From CAWHYG01 sp963833505 (lineage in GTDB: Bacteria > Eisenbacteria > RBG-16-71-46 > CAIMUX01), in the NCBI GenBank assembly GCA_963833505.1, contig CAWHYG010000004.1, positions 62,001-126,000 of the forward strand: a stretch of DNA of 64,000 nt. Reading direction: 5' to 3'. The notes under the pieces are model-generated. The model was given only the letters and a program-made list of their open reading frames with translations. It did not search any database and was not told the DNA's origin. Below are positions 8,070-17,764 of the stretch, in pieces; the stretch's first letter is position 1, and the number at the start of each line of letters is the position of its first letter. The position numbers and the translations under genes were made by a program.

Positions 8070-10416
8070 ATGGCTCAGGCCCCTGAAATCGACCCCGCCG
8101 TGCGTTTCCGTCACTGGGAAAAAACCAAGGACATCATCGATCAACTGATCGACATGATCCTGAACTACCGGCAGAGCGGGCATCCCGGCGGATCCCGATC
8201 GAGAGTCCACGCCTTGACCGCCACCCTCCTGGGAGACGTCATGCGCTGGGACATCCGCCATCCGGAGAAGCGATTCGGCGATCGCTTCATCCTTGTCGCC
8301 GGCCACACCGCGCCGGTGGTGTACTGCACGCTGGCCGTCCTCAACGAGGCGCTTCGGGCCAAGCACCAGCGCACCGGGGATCCGCGCTACAGCATCCCCG
8401 ATGCCGAACACCGGGCTCTCTTCTGGGAAGACCTGATGGGCTTCCGGCGGCACGGCGGCCTTCCCGGCCACGCCGAAATGCAGGGGAAGACCCTCTTCTT
8501 CAAGTTCAACACCGGCCCTTCGGGACACGGCAGCCCGCCTGCCGCCGGTGAAGCCATGGCGCTCAAGCGGGCCGGCGCGGGCGAGGTCAAGGTCTTCGCG
8601 TTCGAAGGCGAGGGAGGGCTCACGACCGGCGCGTCCCACGAGACGCGCAACTCCGCCTGGGGGCTGGGCCTCGACAACCTGATCTACGTCGTCGACTGGA
8701 ACGACTTCGGTATCGACGATCACTCCGTCTCGAGCGTCGTCCACGGAACGCCTCGGGATTGGTTCGAGCCTGCCGGCTGGCGCGTCATCGAAGCCAAGGA
8801 CGGAAGCGACTTCCCCCAGGTCCACGCGGCTCTGGTCGAGACCGTCCATGGAGAGAACCCGCCCGGCGTGCCGCGGATGTGCTTCCTCAGAACCCGCAAG
8901 GGGCGCGGATACCTGAAGTACGACTATGCGAGCCACGGCTCTCCGCACGCGCCCGCCAACAGCCCCCTCTACTGGGACACGAAGCGGCCCTTCGCCGAAG
9001 CCTACGACGTCGACTTCGAGGGCTTCGGCCAGCCCGCGCCGTCCGATCCGGGGGAGTTCCGCCGCCAGGTCGAGACCAACATGCGGAAGGTGGTCGAGGT
9101 GCTCCACCGGGATGCGGGCCTCGTCGACTACCTCGCCGACACGCTCGTGCGGATTGGCGACTCCGTGCCCGAGCGTCTCCCGACCTTCCGCCTGGACACC
9201 TCGAAGAATCCCTGGAAGGACCTCGAGCTGACCGACTTCCGGAAATATCCCGCCTCGATGTGGGCCCGGCCGGGAGACAAGCAGCCGAATCGGGCCGCTC
9301 TGGCCCGCTGGGGATCCTGGGCCAACGCCTGGGGCCGCCGGAAGTACGGGCGCCCGCTGTTTCTCGGGCTCTCCGCGGATCTCGCGGAATCGACGAATCT
9401 CGCCGGCCTGGCCAAGGACTTCGACGACCAGAAGGGGTGGGGAAAGTACGAGCGGAACAACAACCCCGAGGGCGTGCTTCTGCCGCAGGAGATCACGGAG
9501 TTCACCAACGCCGGCATGTCCGTCGGAATCGCCACTGTGAACTTCTCGGAGAGACCCTTCGAAGAGTGGGACGGCCTGGCAGCCGCCTGCTCGACCTACG
9601 GGTCCTTCAGCTACCTGAAGTATGGACCGATGCGCCTCTTCAGCCAGCTCGCCCAGGACTCGGAGATCCAGGTCGGCAAGGTCATCTCGGATCGCGGGGC
9701 ATTCGGGACCCGAGACCGCCGACGACAGCCGGACGCACTTCGGCATCTTCGCGCCGGGAGTGACCCAGCTTTTCCCGGACGGACACGTGATGGATCTGCA
9801 TCCGTGGGAGCACAACGAGGTTCCGGTCGTGATCGCGGCGGCGCTCGCCAGCGGCGCGCACATCCTGGCCTTGCATTTGACGAGGCCTGCCATCGCGATC
9901 CCCGACCGCGCCGCCCTGGGAATGGACTCGCACTTCGAGGCAGCGCGGGGAGCCTACCTCATCCGCGATTTCCGTCCTGGGAAGCCCAAGATGGGAACCA
10001 TTCTGGTCCAGGGAACGCTCTCGACCCACAACACCGTCCGCATTCTTCCCGAGCTGGACAAGGCGGGGCTCAACGTCAAGATCGTGGCGATCCTCTCACC
10101 CCAGCTCTGGAATCTGCAGGATCGCGCCTGGCGCGATCGGGTTCTTCCGGGAGAGGACTGGCTCGATTCGACCTGCATCTCGAACCGAGCGAGGCGCCTG
10201 CTCTACGATTGGCTGCCGCATCGGATCGCGGCCGAATACGCCCTGACGAGCGACTTCGACCAGCGATGGCGGACCGGCGGAAACCTCGACGAGGTCATCG
10301 AGGAGGCGCACCTGTCGCCGGAATGGATCCTCAAGGGAATCGAGCGGTTCGCCCGCGATCGGGAGCTTCGGCTGGGCCGGATCCGGCGGATCCTGGAGAA
10401 GGCCGAACGCGCTTGA
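8070..10416 (+). pseudogene. Transketolase-like thiamine diphosphate enzyme, interrupted by a +1 frameshift
   Basis: Two frames together give a 781-residue transketolase-type protein. The first frame starts MAQAPEIDPAVRFRHWEKT (ATG 8070 after GGAGCAGAAG) and carries RQSGHPGGSRS near the N-terminus and the ThDP/metal segment FAFEGEGGLTTGASHE...VVDWNDFGID. Homology then jumps to the other frame at IAGHSGPETADDSRTHFGIF, the pyrimidine-binding domain, and continues to EKAERA. At the switch the DNA reads ATCTCGGATC where ATCTGGATC (Ile-Trp-Ile) would restore the frame, so C at about 9688 is the extra base. Transketolases move two-carbon ketol units between sugar phosphates. Consensus error and true inactivation cannot be separated here. 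Confidence 0.8.
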
Positions 10417-10459
10417 GGGACGCAGCTCCGGCTGGGTCGCGTCCCTCGAGTGCGCTTTT
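10417..10459 (+). terminator. Possible terminator after the transketolase-like gene
   Basis: GGGACGC (10417-10423) pairs with GCGTCCC (10439-10445), and a short TTTT run follows at 10456-10459. The stem starts directly after the TGA stop. It sits between convergent genes. Confidence 0.4.
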
Positions 10460-10475
10460 GCTGAGTGGTCTCCGC

Positions 10476-10781
10476 TCAGTCGGAGGCGGTTGGAGAACCG
10501 CCTTCGCCGTCCCGCGGACGATCCAGGACGAAGATCTGGCAGTCCACGCCGTGCTTCGCCGCGGCCGCTTGCGCGATCGCCTGAAGCGCATGAATGTTCC
10601 GGCCACCTCTTCCGATCACCTGCCCGACCTCGGGTGGCACAGCCGCAATCTCAATCACGATCGACTTCTCCCCTGAGATTCTGGCGACACGCACGAGCTC
10701 CGGTCGATCGACCAGCGCTGCAACGACTCTCTGAACGAGTTCCAGGACCGATGCCTGGGCCTTTTCCTGGGGTGAAGTCAA
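10476..10781 (-). CDS. khpA: KH-domain RNA-binding protein (KhpA-like)
   Basis: A 101-residue protein with a single KH domain. The segments VIEIAAVPPEVGQVIGRGGR and NIHALQAIAQAAAAKHG match the KhpA layout, including the GxxG loop as GRGG. KhpA proteins bind RNA, usually with KhpB, and influence cell envelope growth in Gram-positive bacteria. The best start is TTG at 10781, because GGGGAGG lies 8 bp upstream; a longer frame upstream has no ribosome site. Family members are often 75-90 residues; here an acidic tail (DRPRDGEGGSPTASD) follows the domain. It stands alone and convergent to the transketolase-like gene. Confidence 0.8.
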   Translation of the reverse strand: MTSPQEKAQASVLELVQRVVAALVDRPELVRVARISGEKSIVIEIAAVPPEVGQVIGRGGRNIHALQAIAQAAAAKHGVDCQIFVLDRPRDGEGGSPTASD

Positions 10782-10887
10782 CTCCGGATCCTCCCCTACG
10801 CGGCAAGATGTTCCGATGAGGGTCGTATGCGCCGCCCCCGCTGCCCACACCGCCGCCCTGTCCAGAATCCAACAGGGCCAAGGTGTG

Positions 10888-10915
10888 ATTATGGACAAAA
10901 CCGCGGTTCTTGCAA
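10888..10915 (-). promoter_or_regulatory. Possible promoter for the KhpA-like gene
   Basis: On the minus strand TTGCAA (10915-10910) and CATAAT (10893-10888) are separated by 16 bp and sit about 110 bp upstream of the TTG start. The rest of the 522-bp divergent gap (10782-11303) shows no gene; the promoter of the plus-strand TPR gene should also lie there but I could not place it. Confidence 0.4.
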
Positions 10916-11303
10916 CCATCTGCTTGTCTTTTCTTTAAGGCCGATTATCGGATCCCGCCGGGCGCGCTGCCAGAAGCCGCTATCAGGCATGATCGGCCGC
11001 CAGTCCCCAGGATGGTCGGGCGTTCAGGCACGGTCGGCCTGGGAATTGTCTGCCTTTTCGGGCCATGCTGACCTTCGGGCGGAATGACCTTGGGAGCAGA
11101 GTGGCCTGAAATTGGTCGTCATGGGCGCGCAGACGCTGGCCACGGCCGTGCCCGGCCAGGACGGCGTCCTGGTTTCCGCCCAGGGGCGATCAATGCTCCT
11201 GACCGGTGAGATCGGCCGTGCTAATCTGCGGGCTGGGCGCCCCGGCCGGGGCGAGGCGCAGTCGAGGGGATCAGCCCCCGGACTCCCGGCGAAAGGAGCA
11301 CTC

Positions 11304-12866
11304 GTGACGCCATCCAGATCACTCGTCCTCGTTGCAGTCGTTCTCGCCGCGGCCGCAATCCCGTTCCGCGCGGCGGCCACCGAGAACGATGCCGATCTCA
11401 TCCGCCAAATGGCGAATTCGCTCGATCCGTCGGTCCAGGCGCGGATCTGCGACCAGATCTTGTCGGATCACGGTGCTGAGGTCTACGCGCACTACTTCTG
11501 CGAAGGCTTCGAGGCGATCTCGAAAGGCGAGTTCAATCTGGGCAAGGCCTCCCTGAGCGCCGCGCTGGCGGACCAGCCCAAGTTCGCCACCGGACCGCTT
11601 CTCTACGGAGACCTCTGCGCGCGCCTGGGGAAGCCGGACCTGGCGGAGCGCTACTATCGCCAGGCGATCTCCATCCAGCCGGATCGCACCGACACGCGAT
11701 TCGCGCTCGGCTCCCTGCTCGTGAAGCGCGGGCAGGAGGAGGATCCGAAGTACCTGACCCAGGCGCTCGAGGCGTTCCACGAGATGACCCAGACCGATCC
11801 TTCTTCGCCCGATGGCTGGAGCGACATGGGCATGGTGCTCGCTCTCCTGGGACGCTATCAGGACGCGGAGGAGGTGTACCGCCAGGCCATCGCGCGCAAC
11901 CCGAAAGAGGATCCCGCGCTCTTCGACGACCTGGCCGCCGCCTTTGCGCGCGACAACAAGGATTCGGAAGCGGAGAAGAACTGGACGCGCGCGCTCGTGA
12001 TCAGGCCCGGCTACGGTCCGGCCGTCGTGGAGCTGGCGGCGCTCTACGCGCGAACCGGGCGCCTGGAAGCCGCGCTCGAGACCCTCGAAAACGGGCGGGC
12101 CGGTATCCACGCTCCTCCTTGGGGACCAAGGATCTGCCGCGATCTCGGGTTCGCCTATCTGCGTCTCGGGCTGAATGACGCGGCGCGCGAGCGATTCACC
12201 CAGGCGACCGAGGCGGGAGTGGACGCGCTCGCCTACCTGGGCCGGGCGCACCTGCTCATGTTGAGCAACGCATCCCAGGCCGCCGTGGGCGATTTCGAGC
12301 ACGGAACCTCGATCGACTCAACCCTCGCGCTGCCTTTCGTGCGCGCCTGGAAGGATCCGCTCGCCGCTCTCCTCCAGAAGCAGACGGCGCCGGCTCTGGC
12401 GCGCGAGCTGGTGCGGGTGGCGGCCGGACAGCGCGGCGGTTCGTCCGACAGCCTTCCGCCGTCCGCCACCGGCCCGGCGGCGACTCCCTACCTCGTCGGA
12501 TACGTCCTGGAGGGATGGTCCTTCCAGAACGCCGACACTTTGAAGCCGAAGATCGCATCGATGGCCGCCGACACGTCGCGGACCGGCCTGGGGACGCCGC
12601 CGGAACCGGTGGATCAGGTCGCGGCCGACTATCCCGAGGACGCGCAGGAGAGCGGGATGTACGGAAGCGTGGACGTGAGGGTCACGGTCGGGGAGACGGG
12701 CAAGGTGATCGCGGCGGAAGTCGTGTCCTGCAAGGCGCCCCAGCTTCTTTGCGACTCCGCTCTGGCCGCGGCCTGGAAGTGGAACTTCAAGCCGGCCATG
12801 CGCTTCGGAACACCGGTCCAGGGCACCATGCTGCTTCCCTTCCGCTTCGTGAGGCCATCGAACTGA
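11304..12866 (+). CDS. TPR-repeat protein with C-terminal TonB domain
   Basis: A 520-residue envelope protein. GTG at 11304 follows AAAGGAG and starts a signal sequence or N-terminal anchor (SLVLVAVVLAAAAIPFRAAA). The middle is a tandem of tetratricopeptide repeats, e.g. PDLAERYYRQAISIQPDRTD, GRYQDAEEVYRQAIARNPKE and SEAEKNWTRALVIRPGYG. The last about 90 residues form a TonB C-terminal domain: YPEDAQESGMYGSVDVRVTV, GKVIAAEVVSC and AAWKWNFKPAMRFGTPV. TonB domains of this stand-alone kind contact outer-membrane or periplasmic partners. The next gene starts 28 bp downstream, so co-transcription with the nuclease pair is possible. Confidence 0.85.
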   Translation: MTPSRSLVLVAVVLAAAAIPFRAAATENDADLIRQMANSLDPSVQARICDQILSDHGAEVYAHYFCEGFEAISKGEFNLGKASLSAALADQPKFATGPLLYGDLCARLGKPDLAERYYRQAISIQPDRTDTRFALGSLLVKRGQEEDPKYLTQALEAFHEMTQTDPSSPDGWSDMGMVLALLGRYQDAEEVYRQAIARNPKEDPALFDDLAAAFARDNKDSEAEKNWTRALVIRPGYGPAVVELAALYARTGRLEAALETLENGRAGIHAPPWGPRICRDLGFAYLRLGLNDAARERFTQATEAGVDALAYLGRAHLLMLSNASQAAVGDFEHGTSIDSTLALPFVRAWKDPLAALLQKQTAPALARELVRVAAGQRGGSSDSLPPSATGPAATPYLVGYVLEGWSFQNADTLKPKIASMAADTSRTGLGTPPEPVDQVAADYPEDAQESGMYGSVDVRVTVGETGKVIAAEVVSCKAPQLLCDSALAAAWKWNFKPAMRFGTPVQGTMLLPFRFVRPSN

Positions 12867-12893
12867 TCGACGCGACGGACTCGCGGCGGAGAT

Positions 12894-14228
12894 ATGAAGA
12901 GTCGAATCCTTCATCTCGCGGATCTCCACCTGGGAGACGGCCACGAGTACCTCGGCGCGGCCTCGGCCGCTCGTCGCCGGGAAGCGGACGGGCTGCTCCG
13001 CCGGATCGCCGACTGGGTTCTGTCCCCGGCTTCCGGCGTGGGCGGCGTGCTCATCGCCGGCGACCTGTTCGACCGGCATGATCCGCCGGAGGCGCTGGTC
13101 GAATCGGTCTTGGAGGATCTCTCCCGCCTCGCGTCCGCCGGCATCCAGGTCCTGACCGTCCCGGGCAATCACGACGAGTACAGCTATCCCGCCGGCGTCT
13201 ATCGCAGGAACGGGCAGCGATGGCCCGGCCTCCTGGTGACGACTCCGGCGCCGGGGCCTGTCGACCAGTGGATCCTCGAAGGGCAGGCCGTCGATCTCTA
13301 CGCCATGGCGTTCGTGGCCGGGCGGAGCCGCGGTCCCTTCGATGAGTTTTCCGTCGCGCCGTCGCCGGCTCGAAAGGTCGCGGTCTTGCATGGATCCCTC
13401 GACGTCAACTGGACGGATCGATCCCTTCCGCTCCGATCGAAGGCCCTGGCGCTTCTGGGCCTGGACTATCTCGCCCTCGGTCACGTCCATCAGCCGATGG
13501 ACCGGCCGCTTGGAAACGGCTGGGCCTGCTACCCGGGGCGCATCGAGGGAGGCGGCTTCGATGATCCGGGAGGAGCCGGTCTGGTCACGGTTGATCTCGC
13601 GGCGCCGGAACTGAAGCCGCGACGGGACGAGTTCCCCTGCCGGAAGATCGCGGACTTGCGCTGGAATCTCTCCGGCCTCGCCACGGAAGACGAGCTGGAC
13701 GGAAGGATCGCGCGAGCGGTGGATCCCGACCGGATTCTCCGCATTCGCCTGGAAGGAATCCCCGGTTTCGCTCTCAGGCTCGATCCGCTTCTCCGCAAGT
13801 GGAAGGACCGTTTCTTCCACCTCGAGATCATTCCGCCGCAGGAAACCTCGAGCGCGTTGCTCCCGGAGGAGCTGGTGAAGGAACGGACGATTCGCGGCGC
13901 GTTCGCCCGCGTCGCGGCGGCTCGGATCGAAGAGGCGGAAGCTGATTCTACGCAGCGCGCGGTCCTCGAGGCGGCGTTTCGCCATGGGCTCGCGGCGTTC
14001 AATGGCGCCGAGGGCAGCTCCCGCGACATCGCAGCCGGTCGGCACGACGGAAGCGCCGGCAGCGGCGCAAGGCCGGGTGCTGCTGAGGCGAGCTCCGGCG
14101 ACGTCGCAGCCGGACGGCACGACGGAACCGTCGGCGGTGGAGCCAGGCCGGGTGCCGCTGAGGCAAGCTCCGGCGGCAGTGCCGCCGGCGCCGCGCCCGG
14201 AAACGATCCCGTGGATGGATCCCGATGA
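12894..14228 (+). CDS. DNA repair exonuclease subunit, Mre11/SbcD-like metallophosphoesterase (YhaO type)
   Basis: A 444-residue calcineurin-like phosphoesterase. The metal-binding motifs are complete: HLADLHLGDGH, GVLIAGDLFDRHD, VPGNHDEYS, VLHGSLD and LALGHVHQP. This matches the Mre11/SbcD/YhaO nuclease family, which resects DNA ends together with an SMC-like ATPase. The stop overlaps the ATPase start by 4 bp, so the two are translationally coupled. The C-terminus carries a 75-bp in-frame tandem repeat (14010 onward) encoding two 25-residue units rich in Gly, Ala and Ser plus a partial third. It is unlike the capping domain of relatives and probably a recent expansion. Confidence 0.9.
   Translation: MKSRILHLADLHLGDGHEYLGAASAARRREADGLLRRIADWVLSPASGVGGVLIAGDLFDRHDPPEALVESVLEDLSRLASAGIQVLTVPGNHDEYSYPAGVYRRNGQRWPGLLVTTPAPGPVDQWILEGQAVDLYAMAFVAGRSRGPFDEFSVAPSPARKVAVLHGSLDVNWTDRSLPLRSKALALLGLDYLALGHVHQPMDRPLGNGWACYPGRIEGGGFDDPGGAGLVTVDLAAPELKPRRDEFPCRKIADLRWNLSGLATEDELDGRIARAVDPDRILRIRLEGIPGFALRLDPLLRKWKDRFFHLEIIPPQETSSALLPEELVKERTIRGAFARVAAARIEEAEADSTQRAVLEAAFRHGLAAFNGAEGSSRDIAAGRHDGSAGSGARPGAAEASSGDVAAGRHDGTVGGGARPGAAEASSGGSAAGAAPGNDPVDGSR
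14010..14195 (+). repeat. In-frame 75-bp tandem repeat at the 3' end of the nuclease gene
   Basis: Units at 14010-14084 and 14085-14159, with a partial third from 14160. The encoded units share SSxDxAAGRHDG and GARPGAAE. Length is a multiple of three, so reading frame is kept. Confidence 0.85.
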
Positions 14229-17200
14229 ACGGGACCAGCCGCGACCTTCGATTCACCCGCCTCACTCTCGCCGGCTTCGGGCTCTACGAACGCCCGGCGC
14301 GATTCCTGTTCCCGGAAGGCGGCGGCGTCCTGGTCGGACCGAACGAATCGGGCAAGAGCACGCTGGTGCACGGCCTCTGCGCCGTCCTGTTCGGGCTCAA
14401 CACCGACAGCGATCCCTCGCGCGCCGGCGACGCCCGGTTCCGTTCCTTCTCGGCCCGGAAAGGGGAGTTCTGGGGCGAGCTGGAGTGGGAAGCGGGCGGG
14501 CAGCGGTTCCGCCTGTGGCGCTCGTTCGAGAGCCATCGCGTCCGCCTGACTGAAGACGGAAGCGAGGGGCCGACCATCCTCTTCGACCAGGAGCACAATC
14601 CGCGCGGCGCCCGCTCGGCTCGGAACGCCTTCGCCGACGTTCTTCGTGCGCGAATCGGAGTCGACAGCATGGAGCTTTTCCAGGAGACCTTCTGCCTGGG
14701 CCAGCCCCTCGCCGACGGTCCCTCGATCAGCGCGGATCTCCAGCATCTGCTCTCGGGCAGCCGCGCCGGCAGGATCAACGACGTCCTCGAGCGGCTCTTC
14801 GCCGAGATCAAGGATCTGACCTCGAAGACCAGCGAGTTGGGCGTCCGGCCGGGGCACACTCGCGCCGCCAATCAGCAGAATCCCGGACGGATCGAGACGC
14901 TCGAGGAAGAGCTGGAGCGCTCCCGGCTCAGCCAGGATCAGGGCCGCAACCTGCTTGCGCAGATGAACGAGCACAACGCGGAGCTGGAACGGATCCAGCA
15001 ACAGATCCGGGAGACGGAGCTGGCGCTGCGGCATCGCCGGGAGCGAACGCAGAGCCTCGGCGCGTGGCTCAAGGCGGACGAGGAGAGACGCCGCGCCGTC
15101 GACGCGATCGCCTCCGCTCGCAGCGCCCTTTCATCGCTGGAAGAGATCGAGGGCGCGCGGCGCCTTCTGGAGCCTGATCTGACGGACCGTTTCGCTCCGT
15201 TCCGGAACGCTCCGGCGGACCTCGACGCGCTGCTCGACCGCCTGGACCGGGCGCTCCAGGAACGCGAGCGCGCGGTGTCCGACCGGACGACGACCGAGGA
15301 CCGCCGTCGCGACTGCGAACGACAGGTGGCCGAGCAGGAGGCCCGCTTGACGCAGGAGTTCGCCGGCGTGCGGGGACGGCCCGACCTGCCCGCGCTCCGC
15401 CGGAGGCTCGACTCCGCGCTGGCCCGTCAAGACGCGCGGAAGGAAGCGGCGGCGGTCGCGAAGGAGACGATCGAAAGACAGAAGCGACGGATCGCAGAGC
15501 TGGGGCCGCGGGGTCAAGGGCCGGCCGTCGCGACTCTGCGGGCGGCCGCGGAGGCGTTCCTGTCCGATGTTCGCCGGCTGGAGCAGATCCAGGCTCGCCT
15601 CGACCGGATCGCCTCGGAATCCGAGGATCGCGCCTTCCTGGAGGGATCCCGGCTGCAGGCGCTCCGCTCCAAGCTGGAAGAGGAACGGGAAGCGCGCGCC
15701 CAGCGCTCCCGCTTGCGGGAGGCGGAAGCGCGGCTAGCGGATCTCGAACGCGCCCAAGCGCTCGCCGAGGCGGCCCAGCGAACGCGGCGGTTTCCGGTGG
15801 CGCCCGCGCTCTCGGTCCTTTCGGTCGCCGTGGCGGCCGGAGCGGGCGCGCTGATCGGGTACGGTCTCCAGCTCGGCACCGGCTCTTCGCTCGCTCTCGC
15901 GCTCGCCCTGGCGGCGCTGGCTCTCGGGTTGTCGCTGTTCCTCGCGCGAAGATGGACCCGGACGGCATCGCGGGCGGAACCGGGCGCCGCTGCGGACCGG
16001 CCGATCGCAAAGGTCGCGGGGAACGAGGCGAGCGCCGCTGCGGACCGGCCGATCGCAGGGGTCGCGGCCAACGAGGCGGAAGCGGCCGCGCTGGACGCAG
16101 CGACGCTCCCGGCCGCGTGGACCGACGGCGCCCGCCTCGCGGCCGCGATCGCAACCTGGCGGCAATCCCTCGAGTCTCTGGAATCAGACATCCGCCGGTT
16201 GGAGGGCGATCTCGGCCCGTTCACCACCACCACGGAGCCCGAGCTGGCGCGCCTGGAAGAACGCTGGGCTCGGTTCGACGAAGAGGCGACCGGGCTTCGC
16301 GCGGAACGGGCCGTCTTGACGGCGCGACGTTTCCCTGGCCGTACGTCGGGCGAGACCGCCGGTGATCCCCTTGCCTTCGACTACCGAACGGCTCCGGTCG
16401 AGGCCCTTTCGCCGGAGCTGCTGGCGGCTCGGAGGCTTCCCGGGGCGCCCGGCGACACCACCGCCGGGCCGTTGCTGGACTGGCTCGCTTCCCTCCGTCC
16501 GGAGGATTGGCAGCGACTGACCGAACGCGATGCCGCGCTGAACGAGGCGGAGACCGTGTGGTCCCACGCCGTGAGAGAGAAGGAGCGCCTCGAGCAGGAA
16601 CAAGCCGCGGATGACGAAGCCGAAGAGCTGCTGGAGCAGCTCCGCCCGTTCACGCCCGAGACGTCGGCAGACAGCTTGACCGCGATGGTCGCCGTCTGCG
16701 CCCAGGAAGAACGCGAGCTTGAGGCGCGAGTCTCACGTTTCGAAGCGCTGCCGTCCTCCGCCGACCTCGAGGCGCGGCTCGCGCGATCGGAAGCAGCAGT
16801 GAACACCGCTCTCGAACCGATCCAGGCCACGTGGCCGGAGGGGAATCTGCCGGCCGCGGTTGCCGAGGATCCGCTCGCGTGGATCCGGCAGACCCGGGAT
16901 CTCGAACGGGAAGCCCGCCGAGCCTGGCAGAAAGCCGGCGAGCTCGACCGCGCCCGGGAGCACGTTCTGGACACGGCCCGCGCATCGTCGCGCGAGGAGA
17001 TCGAGCGCCGGAGAATCGAAGCGGAGGCGCTTTTGGGTTCGCTTCTCCGCGAGCTGAAAGCGCTCGAAGAAACGGATCCTCTGCTGGCGGGCGCGCGGGA
17101 AGAGCCGGATCCACTGGTCCGGGCGCAGCGTCTTCAGGAGATGGACCGGAAGGAACGATCGGATTCCGAGCAGGAAGCTGCCGCCTTGGAAGCGGCCCGC

Positions 17201-17764
17201 GTTCGCGAACGGGAGATCCTTCGGAAGCTGGCCGCGCTGGAGGGCTCGGAAGCGCCGAACCTGGCCCGGCTGGAGATCCGGATCCGGGAGATCGAAGCGG
17301 AGCTGGCGGAGCTGAATCGGGAGCGGGACGCGGTCACTCTCGCCTATCACTGGGTCGGGGAGGCGGCGGCGGAATTCCAGCGGGCCTATCGCCAGGACCT
17401 GGAGGACCGTATCACCGACCGCTTCCGCTTCCTCACAGGGTCGGACAACCGGCGGGTGGCGGTCGGCGAGTCCTTCGAGCACACGGTGATCGCCCCGGGA
17501 GGCGAACCCTTGGTGCCGGAGCAGCTCTCCCAGGGAACCCGGGATCAGCTCGCGCTCGCCGTGCGCCTCGCGGTCGCCGATCTTCTCTCCGGCTCACGGA
17601 CCCTTCCGTTCCTCTTCGACGATCCCTTCGTGCACTATGACGCGGAGCGGCTTCAGCATCTCAAAGCCACGCTCAAGCGGTTGGCGGAAGAACGGCAGTG
17701 GCTGCTCCTGACCCACCGGACCGACCTGTCCGGTTGGGGCGCGCCCGTGGTCCGGGAGATGTGA
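14225..17764 (+). CDS. SMC-like AAA ATPase, SbcC/YhaN type with central membrane segments
   Basis: A 1179-residue ATPase paired with the preceding nuclease. Walker A is GPNESGKST (near residue 40), the ABC signature region is LSQGTRDQLALAVRLAVADLL, and Walker B is LPFLFDDPFVHYD near the C-terminus. Between them lie long charged coiled coils. Two hydrophobic segments in the middle (about residues 525-575: APALSVLSVAVAAGAGALIG and LALALALAALALGLSLFLA) look like a membrane hairpin. As I recall, such a hairpin separates YhaN from SbcC and Rad50, and it would place the complex at the inner membrane. Just after it a 48-bp in-frame duplication (15984-16079) expands an Ala-rich loop. ATG at 14225 overlaps the upstream stop. 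Confidence 0.88.
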   Translation: MNGTSRDLRFTRLTLAGFGLYERPARFLFPEGGGVLVGPNESGKSTLVHGLCAVLFGLNTDSDPSRAGDARFRSFSARKGEFWGELEWEAGGQRFRLWRSFESHRVRLTEDGSEGPTILFDQEHNPRGARSARNAFADVLRARIGVDSMELFQETFCLGQPLADGPSISADLQHLLSGSRAGRINDVLERLFAEIKDLTSKTSELGVRPGHTRAANQQNPGRIETLEEELERSRLSQDQGRNLLAQMNEHNAELERIQQQIRETELALRHRRERTQSLGAWLKADEERRRAVDAIASARSALSSLEEIEGARRLLEPDLTDRFAPFRNAPADLDALLDRLDRALQERERAVSDRTTTEDRRRDCERQVAEQEARLTQEFAGVRGRPDLPALRRRLDSALARQDARKEAAAVAKETIERQKRRIAELGPRGQGPAVATLRAAAEAFLSDVRRLEQIQARLDRIASESEDRAFLEGSRLQALRSKLEEEREARAQRSRLREAEARLADLERAQALAEAAQRTRRFPVAPALSVLSVAVAAGAGALIGYGLQLGTGSSLALALALAALALGLSLFLARRWTRTASRAEPGAAADRPIAKVAGNEASAAADRPIAGVAANEAEAAALDAATLPAAWTDGARLAAAIATWRQSLESLESDIRRLEGDLGPFTTTTEPELARLEERWARFDEEATGLRAERAVLTARRFPGRTSGETAGDPLAFDYRTAPVEALSPELLAARRLPGAPGDTTAGPLLDWLASLRPEDWQRLTERDAALNEAETVWSHAVREKERLEQEQAADDEAEELLEQLRPFTPETSADSLTAMVAVCAQEERELEARVSRFEALPSSADLEARLARSEAAVNTALEPIQATWPEGNLPAAVAEDPLAWIRQTRDLEREARRAWQKAGELDRAREHVLDTARASSREEIERRRIEAEALLGSLLRELKALEETDPLLAGAREEPDPLVRAQRLQEMDRKERSDSEQEAAALEAARVREREILRKLAALEGSEAPNLARLEIRIREIEAELAELNRERDAVTLAYHWVGEAAAEFQRAYRQDLEDRITDRFRFLTGSDNRRVAVGESFEHTVIAPGGEPLVPEQLSQGTRDQLALAVRLAVADLLSGSRTLPFLFDDPFVHYDAERLQHLKATLKRLAEERQWLLLTHRTDLSGWGAPVVREM
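15984..16079 (+). repeat. In-frame 48-bp duplication inside the YhaN-type ATPase gene
   Basis: Two units, 15984-16031 and 16032-16079, both beginning GCGCCGCTGCGGACCGGCCG and encoding AAADRPIAxVAxNEA. They differ at a few bases only. Confidence 0.85.

Noticed and set aside
7620..9893. 757-residue open frame on the minus strand opposite the transketolase-like gene
   Set aside because: It is the antisense frame of a clear ThDP enzyme; its product is Arg/Gly/Val-rich without any family motif.
10571..10605. Frameshift in the KhpA-like gene at another GAATGTTC word
   Set aside because: The KH domain reads through GRGGRNIHALQAI in one frame, so the word here is ordinary coding sequence.
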